The notes beneath the pieces are model-generated. The model did no database searches. It saw only the letters and a list, made by a program, of their open reading frames with translations, and had not been told where the DNA came from. Of a DNA stretch of 64,000 bases, positions 55,093-63,465 are shown piece after piece. Source of the DNA: Nitrosococcus wardiae (GTDB lineage Bacteria > Pseudomonadota > Gammaproteobacteria > Nitrosococcales > Nitrosococcaceae); assembly GCF_004421105.1 (NCBI RefSeq), contig NZ_CP038033.1, positions 701,659 through 765,658 on the forward strand, read 5' to 3'. A program made the translations under genes and the position numbers. How positions within the stretch are numbered: the stretch's first letter is position 1; every line of letters starts with the position of its first letter.

Positions 55093-58000
55093 CTAAGTAA
55101 GTTCTCTAGAGTCAATCGGGGTTTCTTGCTCCATGATTTTTTCGGTTTCTTCCTCTTTCTTTTCTTCACTGCGCTTGCGAGCAAGCAGCAAATACACCGC
55201 CGGAACCACAAATAGAGTAAATAAAGTCCCAATCCCCAATCCACTGGCAATCACCAGCCCAATATGAAAACGGCTCACCGCGCCAGGACCGCTAGCCATG
55301 AGCAATGGCACCATCGCCACTATCATAGAAATCGTGGTCATCAGGATGGGACGTAACCGAATACTGGCCGCCTTCTCTACGGCTTCCCGTTTGCTAAGCC
55401 CTTCTTGGATCTGCAATTGATTGGCAAACTCCACAATGAGAATGCCGTTTTTGGCAATCAGACCAATCAACGTAATCAGCCCTACCTGCGTGTAAATATT
55501 GACTGTTGCAAAACCCAGGGTAAGAAATACCAACGCCCCAGCGATAGACATGGGAACCGACATCATAATAATGACCGGGTCACGCCAACTCTCAAACTGT
55601 GCCGCCAAAACCAGGTAGATCACTAACAATGAAAAGAAGAAGGTCACCACCAGCGCACTACCCTGCTGGGTGTACTGGCGCGATTCCCCAGCATAATCCC
55701 AGCTAAAGCCCCGGGGGAAAATCTCCTGGGCTTGTTCTTCTAGGTAAGCTAGCGCCTCTCCTAGCGTTACGCCCTCAGCCATCGTTCCCTGAACAGTCAC
55801 TGAATTAAGCTGTTGAAACTGAACTCGCTTACTCGGCTCCACCGTATCCTCGAAGGACACCAGTGCCGCTAGGGGGATGAGTTCCCCAGCACCCGTGCGA
55901 ATATAATAATTCTCCAGCATTTCCTGATCCAGGCGGTAGCGGCGGGCGACTTGCGGGATCACCTTATAGCTGCGCCCTTCTAAATTGAACCAGTTGATAT
56001 AACCCCCGCCCAGCATGGTTGACAAATCTTGTCCAATATCTTCCATACGAATACCAAGATCACCGGCCAGATCTCGGTTAATCTTAAGCGTAGTCTTAGG
56101 TCGGCTAAATTTGACGGATTTTTGCAGAAAAACGAATTTGCCACTGGCCATTGCCTGTTGAATCAACTCTTCAGCAACCTGATCCAGACGCAAGAAATCC
56201 GCATCCGTAGTGATCACGAATTGGAGCGGCAAGCCGCGGCCCGCGGCCGGCAAGCTAGGCCGGGGAAAAGTGGCGATCTCAAAGCCGGCGATTCCTTGAA
56301 GTTGCTGCTGGAGCTCAGGGTGGATTTCCATTTGGGAGCGTTCCCGCTCAGAAGGCACGGGCATCTTGAAGCCGCCGAAGACGGTACTGGGATCGCCCCC
56401 TCGACCTAGCAGCAGGAAACTTTCATGATATTCGGGGAAAGTCTCGAAGACATCGATAATCTGGCGAGAGTAAGCCTCGTCGTAATCAATGGTGGCCGTC
56501 TGGGGAGCCGTGGCCTGAAAAAATAAAATACTTTGATCTTCGGTAGGGGCTAATTCATTTTGGCTGGTCACATACATAAAATAGATGCTGCACAGTATGA
56601 CGACAGCAAAAACCATGATCACTGGTAGGCTATCTAGGGAGTGGTGCAGGAGCCTTTGATAACGTTCGGCAAGCCGGGTAAAAAAGTGTTCTACCCATTG
56701 CTCAAAGCGGCCCGTCTCACCTGCCGGTCGCAAAACTTTAGAGGAGAGCATGGGAGAGAGCGTCAGAGCCACAACCCCTGATACCAACACTGCGCCAGCC
56801 AGCGTAAAGGCAAATTCGGTAAATAGCGTTCCCACCAGGCCACCCATAAAACCAATGGGCGCATAAACGGCCACCAGGGTGGTGGTCATAGCGATAATCG
56901 GCAGTCCCAATTCCCTGGCCCCCTGGATCGCAGCCTGAAAACGGCTCTCCCCCTTCTCCAGATGCCGATGGATATTTTCCACCACAATAATGGCGTCATC
57001 GACTACCAGCCCAATGGCCAACACTAGGGCCAGCAGGGTGAGCAAGTTAAGGGAAAAACCTAAAAGCAGCATCAGAAAAGCCCCGCCGATTAAGGACAGG
57101 GGAACCACGATGGCGGGAACCAAGGCTGCCCGCAAAGAACCGAGGAATAAAAAGATCACCGCAAGCACGATGAGTACCGCTTCCGCAAGGGTGCGAAATA
57201 CTTCATCAATGGCATCATCGATATAGGCGCTGGCATCATAAACAATGTAGCCATCAAGCCCAGAAGGGAGCTGGCGACGGATCTCTGGCACCAATTCATG
57301 GATGCGCTCGGCAACATCCAGGGGATTGGCCCCCGGGGCCTGCTCGATGCCAATAAAGATGGCCGCTTTTCCGTTATACCAGTTGCTGGAATCGTAGTCT
57401 TCGGCACCCAGCTTGGGCTCGGCAATATCTCTAAGGCGTACCAGGGCTCCATCCGCCTCATGCACTACCAGATTAAGGAAATCCTCCTCCCCGCTAATAT
57501 CGGTAGTAGCGCTGAGATCCACGGAGACATAAGCCCCCTTGGTCTGCCCCACCCCGGTCAGATAATTATTCTCGAGCAGGACTTCTCTGACATCATCAGC
57601 GGTCACCCCCAGGGCCGCCATACGGCGGGGATTAAGCCAGATGCGCATGGCAAAAGTTTTGTTACCAATGAGCTCCGCCTTGGCCACCCCCGGTACCGCC
57701 TGAATCTTGGGCCGTACCACCCGCAGCAGATAGTCCGTGATCTGAGACGGTAACATTCCCTTGCTGTAGAAGGCCATGTACATCAACGCGGTAGGATCGC
57801 CCGTGGTGGAGTCGATCACCGGGTCCTCAGATTCCTCGGGCAATACGTTGCGCTGGCTAGCCACTTTAGCCTGAATCTCAGCAACCGCGGCGTTGGGATC
57901 GTAATTAAGCTCCATGTAGGCCTCGATGACAGAGCGACCCTGGGTGCTGGTAGCCACCATATAATCAATGCCCTTCGCTTCGGCAATGGCCTGCTGCAAG

Positions 58001-58197
58001 GGAGTGGTGATAAAGCCTTTAACCAATTCGCTGCTGGCTCCCGGATAAAGGGTGGTCACCGTCACCACCGTGTCCTGGGTCTCGGGATACTGGCGCACCT
58101 CTAGCAGTGTCAGCGCACGCAATCCAACTAGCAGAATTAACAGACTAACGACGCTGGCCAATACCGGGCGGCGAATGAAAAGATCGGTGAACTTCAT
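55093..58197 (-). CDS. RND efflux pump inner-membrane transporter
   Basis: A 1034-residue RND (HAE1) pump with 12 predicted helices. The N-terminus MKFTDLFIRRPVLASVVSLL is typical. The TM4 proton-relay Asp pair is in IGLVVDDAIIVVEN (about 405), and the second half has GLIAKNGILIVEFAN. Two large periplasmic domains lie between helices 1-2 and 7-8. It expels drugs, solvents or bile-like compounds with a periplasmic adaptor and an outer-membrane channel; no channel gene is in the window. GGAGGAGCT precedes ATG 58197. The adaptor gene lies 71 bases upstream. Confidence 0.95.
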   Translation of the reverse strand: MKFTDLFIRRPVLASVVSLLILLVGLRALTLLEVRQYPETQDTVVTVTTLYPGASSELVKGFITTPLQQAIAEAKGIDYMVATSTQGRSVIEAYMELNYDPNAAVAEIQAKVASQRNVLPEESEDPVIDSTTGDPTALMYMAFYSKGMLPSQITDYLLRVVRPKIQAVPGVAKAELIGNKTFAMRIWLNPRRMAALGVTADDVREVLLENNYLTGVGQTKGAYVSVDLSATTDISGEEDFLNLVVHEADGALVRLRDIAEPKLGAEDYDSSNWYNGKAAIFIGIEQAPGANPLDVAERIHELVPEIRRQLPSGLDGYIVYDASAYIDDAIDEVFRTLAEAVLIVLAVIFLFLGSLRAALVPAIVVPLSLIGGAFLMLLLGFSLNLLTLLALVLAIGLVVDDAIIVVENIHRHLEKGESRFQAAIQGARELGLPIIAMTTTLVAVYAPIGFMGGLVGTLFTEFAFTLAGAVLVSGVVALTLSPMLSSKVLRPAGETGRFEQWVEHFFTRLAERYQRLLHHSLDSLPVIMVFAVVILCSIYFMYVTSQNELAPTEDQSILFFQATAPQTATIDYDEAYSRQIIDVFETFPEYHESFLLLGRGGDPSTVFGGFKMPVPSERERSQMEIHPELQQQLQGIAGFEIATFPRPSLPAAGRGLPLQFVITTDADFLRLDQVAEELIQQAMASGKFVFLQKSVKFSRPKTTLKINRDLAGDLGIRMEDIGQDLSTMLGGGYINWFNLEGRSYKVIPQVARRYRLDQEMLENYYIRTGAGELIPLAALVSFEDTVEPSKRVQFQQLNSVTVQGTMAEGVTLGEALAYLEEQAQEIFPRGFSWDYAGESRQYTQQGSALVVTFFFSLLVIYLVLAAQFESWRDPVIIMMSVPMSIAGALVFLTLGFATVNIYTQVGLITLIGLIAKNGILIVEFANQLQIQEGLSKREAVEKAASIRLRPILMTTISMIVAMVPLLMASGPGAVSRFHIGLVIASGLGIGTLFTLFVVPAVYLLLARKRSEEKKEEETEKIMEQETPIDSRELT

Positions 58198-58268
58198 AGC
58201 TCCTCCGCAAGGAAACCCGCAACTTCAGTCGAGGGAGAAATTGCACTATAATTTTTTTGTCCAGTCGT

Positions 58269-59366
58269 TTACGCGTCTCCTACTTCCCCGTCTAGGACCT
58301 CTTGATCGCTGATCTGGACCTGTTGGCCATTATGTAATTTCATCTGACCCGCGCTGACCACCCGCTCACCAGCCTGCAATCCTTTGATAATCTCAACCTG
58401 ACCCTCACGCACCTTCCCCGTCTGTACCAGTTGCTGCTGGACCACCAGGCTGCCATTCTTTTCTTGGATGACAAACACCATATTGCCATAGGGATTGTAG
58501 GTAATAGCCGTCTGGGGCACCGTTAAAACGTGTTTCTGCTCCGGCAGCAGGGTTTTCACCTCGGCAAACATCCCTGGCCGCAGACGAAGGTTGGGGTTAG
58601 GAAAGATGGCCCGCACGCGGACATTGCGGCTTGCCGGATCAACCCCTGGATTAATCGCAATAATACGACCTTCAAAATTCTGAGCAGGATAAGCCTGTAC
58701 CGTGATAAAAACGGTTTGCCCTCGGGAAAGAGATGAAAAATAGCGTTCGGGCAAGGAATAATCCACATAGATGGGATCAAGTGCTTGTAACAGCACAATG
58801 CGGGAACCTGGTGCTAAATACTCGCCAAGATTAACCTGGCGGATCCCTAATAACCCGGAAAAAGGGGCCCGGATCTGCTTTTTTCGGATCAGGGCTCGCT
58901 TAGCCGCAACTTTGGCCTGGGCGTTTTCTAGCTGAGCTTCACTTTCATCATAAGTGGAACGGGATATTGACTTTTCCTTGACCAACCGGGCAGCACGCTG
59001 GAATTGCAACTCTCCTAACTTCTGTTCGGCAAGCAACCCTTTGAGATCCGCTTGATCAACACTATCCTCAAGTTGCAGTAAGAGCTTGCCCTTTTCAACC
59101 TGTTGCCCGGAGTCAAAGTTAATGGCTTCAATGAGGCCTGCCACCTCGTTGGTCACATAAATGCCTTGGGTCGCCACCAGACTACCCACCGCCTGCAGGG
59201 AAGACTGCCAAGTTTCTGGGTGGACTTCAGCGGCCGCTACAGTAGCTGGTGGAGGCGGCATGGCGGCCTGGGCAGCCTGCTGCTGCTGCTGATAATACTT
59301 CCAACCGAAAATACCACCGAAAAACAAACCCAGGGCTAAAAGAACAACAATAAGACGTTTTATCAT
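58269..59366 (-). CDS. RND efflux periplasmic adaptor (membrane fusion protein)
   Basis: A 365-residue adaptor with an N-terminal hydrophobic signal/anchor (LIVVLLALGLFFGGIFGW), followed by a helix-rich hairpin (about 100-170), a lipoyl-like domain split around it (TNEVAGLIEAINF and IRAPFSGLLGIRQVNLGEYL) and beta-barrel domains. It connects the RND pump to an outer-membrane channel. AAGGAG precedes ATG 59366. It is the middle gene of the tetR-MFP-RND operon. Confidence 0.94.
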   Translation of the reverse strand: MIKRLIVVLLALGLFFGGIFGWKYYQQQQQAAQAAMPPPPATVAAAEVHPETWQSSLQAVGSLVATQGIYVTNEVAGLIEAINFDSGQQVEKGKLLLQLEDSVDQADLKGLLAEQKLGELQFQRAARLVKEKSISRSTYDESEAQLENAQAKVAAKRALIRKKQIRAPFSGLLGIRQVNLGEYLAPGSRIVLLQALDPIYVDYSLPERYFSSLSRGQTVFITVQAYPAQNFEGRIIAINPGVDPASRNVRVRAIFPNPNLRLRPGMFAEVKTLLPEQKHVLTVPQTAITYNPYGNMVFVIQEKNGSLVVQQQLVQTGKVREGQVEIIKGLQAGERVVSAGQMKLHNGQQVQISDQEVLDGEVGDA

Positions 59367-59444
59367 TGCTGCTCCTTAAGCTTGAAAACTTTTAGATGGA
59401 ATAAGTTTGCTTTAGTCATATTACTTATTTATTTCCGCTGCGTT

Positions 59445-60089
59445 TTAATCCCGTTTAGCTAAACATCCCCTTAACAAGATCTCACTTAACGCTTCGCTAT
59501 AGTCTCCCGGCGAAGCAGCAAAATGAACGTCCCGGAAATGCTGGAATACATCCCGCGCCATGAAGAAAAAAACATCTGCCCCCAGCAACATCACCGCCAG
59601 GATTGCCGGATCAATGTCAGGGCGAATTTCCCCTGCTTCCTGCCCCTCACGGACCATTTGCACCAAGCTGGAAAAATTGTCCTCGAGCACCCCTTTGGCA
59701 AGAATTTCCTTGCGCAGGGAGTCCTTAGCCAGTAACTCACGGAGAAAAAGTTGTACGGCACTTTGCTCATTGAGCATGTTCTCAAGATGAACCTGGGCAA
59801 ACTGCCGTAGCTGCTCTCGACAAGTCGGTGCTGAAATCGGCCTGCTCCCCCGGAGAGGGCTCAGCTGCTCGCAATAATCCTTAAGGACAGCCAGATAAAG
59901 ACCTTCTTTCGATCCAAAATGATGAAAAATATTGGCTTTGCATACCTTAGCGCGGGTCGCAATCTTGCTAAGAGTCGCCCCATGATAGCCATATTCTGCA
60001 AACTGCTTTTTCGCCACAGCCAGGATGGCTTCCCGCCCCTGGGCGGGTGCCGAAGCTTCAGTATCCCGGCCTGCCAACCTCTTAGTCAT
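59445..60089 (-). CDS. TetR family repressor of the efflux operon
   Basis: A 214-residue regulator. The N-terminal helix-turn-helix is ILAVAKKQFAEYGYHGATLSKIATRAKVCKANIFHHFGSKEGL, spanning about residues 22-63. The C-terminal ligand domain (about 80-214) is helical. GGGAGGT precedes ATG 60089. A palindromic site 48-61 bases upstream of the start is a likely operator, so it probably represses itself together with the MFP and RND genes downstream. The inducer is unknown. Confidence 0.92.
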   Translation of the reverse strand: MTKRLAGRDTEASAPAQGREAILAVAKKQFAEYGYHGATLSKIATRAKVCKANIFHHFGSKEGLYLAVLKDYCEQLSPLRGSRPISAPTCREQLRQFAQVHLENMLNEQSAVQLFLRELLAKDSLRKEILAKGVLEDNFSSLVQMVREGQEAGEIRPDIDPAILAVMLLGADVFFFMARDVFQHFRDVHFAASPGDYSEALSEILLRGCLAKRD

Positions 60090-60136
60090 TGCACCTCCCT
60101 GCTGCTGGAATCAGCTTTCATAGAAATTACCTACCA

Positions 60137-60150
60137 ACCGACCGGTCAGT
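60137..60150. promoter_or_regulatory. Palindromic operator upstream of tetR
   Basis: accgaccggtcagt is a near-perfect palindrome (one mismatched pair) with the 'TGACCGGTCxGT' look of sites bound by CmeR/AcrR-like TetR repressors. It lies 48 bases upstream of the repressor start codon, and AT-rich flanks fit a promoter position. Confidence 0.7.
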
Positions 60151-60478
60151 AATTTAGGGACACTAATGCCTTTATAAAGTTCTAAACCTGTATCTTATCA
60201 TCGCCATATTCGCCGCCACAAGGAAGTACAGAACAAACGCCGTCGCGAAGTGCTTTGAAGAACCCACCCCTCCAGGCCCGAGAATTCGATGGGGGCTCGT
60301 GAAGCGTACGGAAACCACTGGAGCCAATGCTATTTTTGCTTTGAGAGGCTGCTTATATTAGAGGGCTGCTGGTACTTACGGCCCTCAAATCCACATGGAG
60401 CGTCTCACATTACAAAAGATGAATAGCTGCTAGCATGACTCGCCCCTGTTCTGGTCAGCAAAATTAAGGAGAAGATAA
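60151..60478. other. Intergenic region
   Basis: About 330 bases between the tetR operator and the secreted-protein gene. No supportable gene. AAGGAG at 60468-60473 is the ribosome binding site of the next gene. Confidence 0.4.
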
Positions 60479-61375
60479 ATGGGCCTTCGTTTAATGTCTT
60501 GCGGCTTCGTATTGGCAACCATCATGCTTGTAACTAGTGCCCAGGCGGTGATGGTGACCGGTGCATTTACGGGTGCTTGGTTTGATAAGGACGCCCCCGG
60601 ACAAGGATTCCTATTACAGGTCGTCGATAGGAAGGGCACCGACACCGCTATTGTTTATTGGTTCACCTTCAATGCCTTCGGTAACCAGAATTGGCTCCTA
60701 GGACAAGCACCTGTCAAAGGGGCTCAAGTCGACTTCACCATGCACTCGGTAGAAGGCGGAATCTTAGATCTCAACGGTTTTGATCCGGCTCGGATCACAT
60801 TGCAACCTTGGGGACATCTGGTCCTCCAATTCGAAGATTGCAATCACGGCACGGCCCGCTATGAAGCCCTTGACCCCCAGATCAGCGATGGCCAATTTAA
60901 AATCACTCGATTGACCAAAAGCTTGGGGGATGAATGTAGCGGTGGTCTATCCGATAATACACCACCCAGCACAGATGCCAAAATCATTCGGGTGGATTTT
61001 GACAATACCGGCGTCATTCCTCAGGCCACAGCCCGGATGAAATTTGAGCAGAACCGCAACCACGCCAAGTTTAAGATCTGGGTTAAAGATCTACCAGCGG
61101 ACCAATATGAGCTTTTAGTGGGAAATGAAATAGTCGGCGTTATCAACGCGCGCGGGCAAGGCCAGAACACACTCTTTTTCCGAAGCCCAGAAACCTGCAA
61201 TTGGGAATTACTCGATTTTGATCCTCTCAATCAGATTATCAAAATCGCCCAGGGTGACAAGGTATTCATGACCGCCTTTCTCAGTAATGATCTTGCCTCA
61301 TTTGATGATGGCGATGACAGAGACGAGGATGGTGATGGCGACAGAGATGATGGCTCCTGTGACGAGGATGGTTGA
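60479..61375 (+). CDS. Secreted protein with Asp-rich C-terminus
   Basis: A 298-residue protein with a signal peptide ending SAQA (about residue 23). The first domain (about 25-150) has the repeat-like pattern GAFTGAWFDKDAPGQGFLLQV and YWFTFNAFGNQNWLLGQ, seen in secreted proteins of unknown function. A second domain (about 165-270) follows. The last ~25 residues are mostly Asp with interspersed Gly/Arg (DDGDDRDEDGDGDRDDG), which probably binds calcium or other cations. Start ATG 60479 has AAGGAG upstream. Function unknown; a cell-surface or mineral-binding role is a guess. Confidence 0.7.
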   Translation: MGLRLMSCGFVLATIMLVTSAQAVMVTGAFTGAWFDKDAPGQGFLLQVVDRKGTDTAIVYWFTFNAFGNQNWLLGQAPVKGAQVDFTMHSVEGGILDLNGFDPARITLQPWGHLVLQFEDCNHGTARYEALDPQISDGQFKITRLTKSLGDECSGGLSDNTPPSTDAKIIRVDFDNTGVIPQATARMKFEQNRNHAKFKIWVKDLPADQYELLVGNEIVGVINARGQGQNTLFFRSPETCNWELLDFDPLNQIIKIAQGDKVFMTAFLSNDLASFDDGDDRDEDGDGDRDDGSCDEDG

Positions 61376-61492
61376 TCAAGGGGTAACAAAGCCCACTGGG
61401 GTTGAAATTACACCAAGAAAATAATTTATCGCTGAGTGATAAGAAAGGGAAGTTTGGATTCAATAACAAGGCGAAGGAATGCCTGATGATAT

Positions 61493-61527
61493 TTTAGGTG
61501 GGAGACCGGGCAGGTCTCCCACCTAAA
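61493..61527. terminator. 15-bp hairpin terminator between convergent genes
   Basis: tttaggtgggagacc (61493-61507) and ggtctcccacctaaa (61513-61527) pair perfectly around gggca. It lies between two converging genes and is followed on the + strand by taaatttat, so it is a good terminator for the secreted-protein gene and may act in both directions. Confidence 0.75.
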
Positions 61528-61554
61528 TAAATTTATAGCAGTCACCTTTTTTAT

Positions 61555-61914
61555 CTATTCTAGAGATAAAAATGCTTCCATTGGCATAACCCGCGGAAGG
61601 AGCTTTCCAGACTTACCTAAAACCATCCAGACGATCTGCTTGCTATTGTCAGGCCCAAAGCTCACATGGATGGGCTTGTCATCACCGTAGAAGTACAACC
61701 GATCAAAGGGTGTATTGGCAACTACCCATTGAGCCACTTCGAGCATACTTTCATCATCGACTATAAAATCCACGGCAGCGCCTAGTCGATTGCAAATGGG
61801 TTTCCCTCGCCGATTCAATTCGCAAGCCGCATGTTGGTCTCGCTGAGGGGAAATGCGCCCGGGGATCTTTTTCGCCAGAGCCGGTGAACAAAACCCATAG
61901 GTTAGGCGAATCAT
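61555..61914 (-). CDS. M15-peptidase-like fragment, probably N-terminally truncated
   Basis: A 119-residue frame whose similarity seems to extend upstream of its ATG (ILDPGIDYFG, 61915-61944) to an in-frame TAG at 61945-61947, so the N-terminus is probably missing. The segment CNRLGAAVDFIV resembles the HxxGxAVDF zinc motif of M15 peptidases but with Asn in place of the His, and IHVSFGP near the end is where the second metal His would be. The line DQHAACELNRRGKPI is also conserved-looking. It may be a degraded or non-catalytic domain. It lies 58 bases downstream of the HNH gene. I cannot name its family with confidence. Confidence 0.5.
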   Translation of the reverse strand: MIRLTYGFCSPALAKKIPGRISPQRDQHAACELNRRGKPICNRLGAAVDFIVDDESMLEVAQWVVANTPFDRLYFYGDDKPIHVSFGPDNSKQIVWMVLGKSGKLLPRVMPMEAFLSLE

Positions 61915-61972
61915 GCCAAAGTAATCGATGCCAGGATCCAGAATCTAAATTGTTAAGCCACAGAGTGTGAAC

Positions 61973-63067
61973 TTATGCTCTCCATCCTCTTGGGAAGCCA
62001 ATACTCTCTGCAAGCAGCATGAGGGGTGGAACAGTCGTTTCATAAGCTTGGCGTAAAATACCCAAATCCAGCACACCCTCAATGTCACTAATCCTAAGAT
62101 CCGAGATATATCCTTCCGCGAAAGCAGTCCAACTTCGCTTGGTCAGCAGAACATGCGTAGTGACTAATCCTTGGTGTTGGATATGGATCAATCGATCCAG
62201 ATACTCATCAGAGGGGATGCGATCACCTTTTGTCGAGTTCACTTCTGGAGTAACCGGCACCAAGTTCCAGAGTTGATTGTGGGCTACAAAGGACCACGGT
62301 AAAAAATGGTCTAGAGCAAAACCCCGAGAATTAAGAGGCTTGTCAGTGTAGATACAATTCAAATGCTTTGTTTCTATCACAACCCGCCAGAACTCTCTTT
62401 GTTTTCGCATATCCTGCCGCGCCGGAGGTGGTGATAGCTTGCTGGATATGGCTGGTACGTTTGGATTACGTCGCTGAAGATAGCAAAGCCACTCCCAATG
62501 CATCCAGCCCTGGATGACGCCAATGTTTGTCTTCAAGTAAGCCAACCAATCAGGATGAAATTCTATTGTCTCCTCATCACGAAAACGATACAGCGGCCGG
62601 ATTTCATCAAAATATTCTTCCGCAAGCTGTTCTATCAAGGCATTCTTTTTCGTATCTGAAACCCCCTTCAACTCCCTCTCAAAGAAAGGGGCAAGCAATC
62701 GGTAAGGTACATAGCGCAAAAGCATCCAATCAGAACCGGCGGGATTTTCCTCGCTGATGCGAGTTCGCAACTGTTCCGCGTTCTTACCCTCTTCTCTAGG
62801 GATGCGGAGTGCATCAAGAAAGCAAGAAATACGATCCTGAGAGCCGAACGAGAGCCTGAAGAAGGCGTGTGGATACCATGCGATGCGGAGCATTTCCACT
62901 CCAACTTCATTGAGCTGAATAGATGCCCTTTCGAAATTGGAAGCAATGAGAGAATGAATAGCGCCTTGGAAGAATAGGAACTTGTATGAATTGGTCGCAT
63001 CCCTGAACAGCCTACATAATGCTGAAATATCGAGATCACGTTCCGATGGTAGTAGGTGGGCACTCAT
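61973..63067 (-). CDS. HNH endonuclease-domain protein
   Basis: A 364-residue soluble protein. The C-terminal HNH nuclease motif (about 240-300) includes NCIYTDKPL, FALDHFLPWSFV (metal His), QLWNLVPV (Asn) and NSTKGDRIPS. The first ~230 residues are helical with no known motif and could be a recognition or regulatory domain. ATG 63067 overlaps the HIT gene's TGA in the sequence ATGA, which indicates coupled translation; the frame is open from 63076. Such a small-molecule/nucleotide enzyme plus nuclease pair could serve defence or nucleic-acid repair; this is inference. Confidence 0.8.
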   Translation of the reverse strand: MSAHLLPSERDLDISALCRLFRDATNSYKFLFFQGAIHSLIASNFERASIQLNEVGVEMLRIAWYPHAFFRLSFGSQDRISCFLDALRIPREEGKNAEQLRTRISEENPAGSDWMLLRYVPYRLLAPFFERELKGVSDTKKNALIEQLAEEYFDEIRPLYRFRDEETIEFHPDWLAYLKTNIGVIQGWMHWEWLCYLQRRNPNVPAISSKLSPPPARQDMRKQREFWRVVIETKHLNCIYTDKPLNSRGFALDHFLPWSFVAHNQLWNLVPVTPEVNSTKGDRIPSDEYLDRLIHIQHQGLVTTHVLLTKRSWTAFAEGYISDLRISDIEGVLDLGILRQAYETTVPPLMLLAESIGFPRGWRA

Positions 63068-63465
63068 TTCGACCAATAATCTGCTTTACCGGGAAAGATC
63101 CAACGGACCCCCCCTCGTGGATCTTTCTGGTCACCCTTATAGCGGGGAATCAGGTGCATGTGCAGATGTAGCACAGTCTGCCCCGCTGCTGCTCCATCAT
63201 TGATGCCAAGGTTGTAACCATCTGGGGCTAATTCAGTATCGAGCTTTATCTTAGCAAGCTGTAACGCCCGTTGCATATCGGCCCATTCTGACTCTGAGAG
63301 TTCAGCCAGATAAGATAGATGACGACGCGGAATAATCAGGGTATGGCCTGGTGAAACCGGATAGAGATCCCGGATGACAAGCACGTGCGTGATCTCATGG
63401 ACGATACGGATCGCCGGCAAGCTACAGAATGGACAACCTGTCTCTATTCCTTTTATTTCCACCAA
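63064..63465 (-). CDS. HIT family protein
   Basis: A 133-residue histidine-triad protein with the catalytic motif LHLHMHLIPR (HxHxHxx, about residues 99-108). The N-terminus has CPFCSLP, a possible zinc-binding CxxC. HIT proteins hydrolyse or transfer nucleotidyl groups from nucleotides such as ADP-linked compounds or dinucleoside polyphosphates. The start is TTG 63465 or GTG 63462, with no strong ribosome binding site. It overlaps the HNH gene downstream by four bases. Confidence 0.88.
   Translation of the reverse strand: MVEIKGIETGCPFCSLPAIRIVHEITHVLVIRDLYPVSPGHTLIIPRRHLSYLAELSESEWADMQRALQLAKIKLDTELAPDGYNLGINDGAAAGQTVLHLHMHLIPRYKGDQKDPRGGVRWIFPGKADYWSK

Noticed and set aside
57298-57753. 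151-codon plus-strand frame inside the RND pump gene
   Set aside because: It is antisense to conserved RND sequence with no motif of its own.
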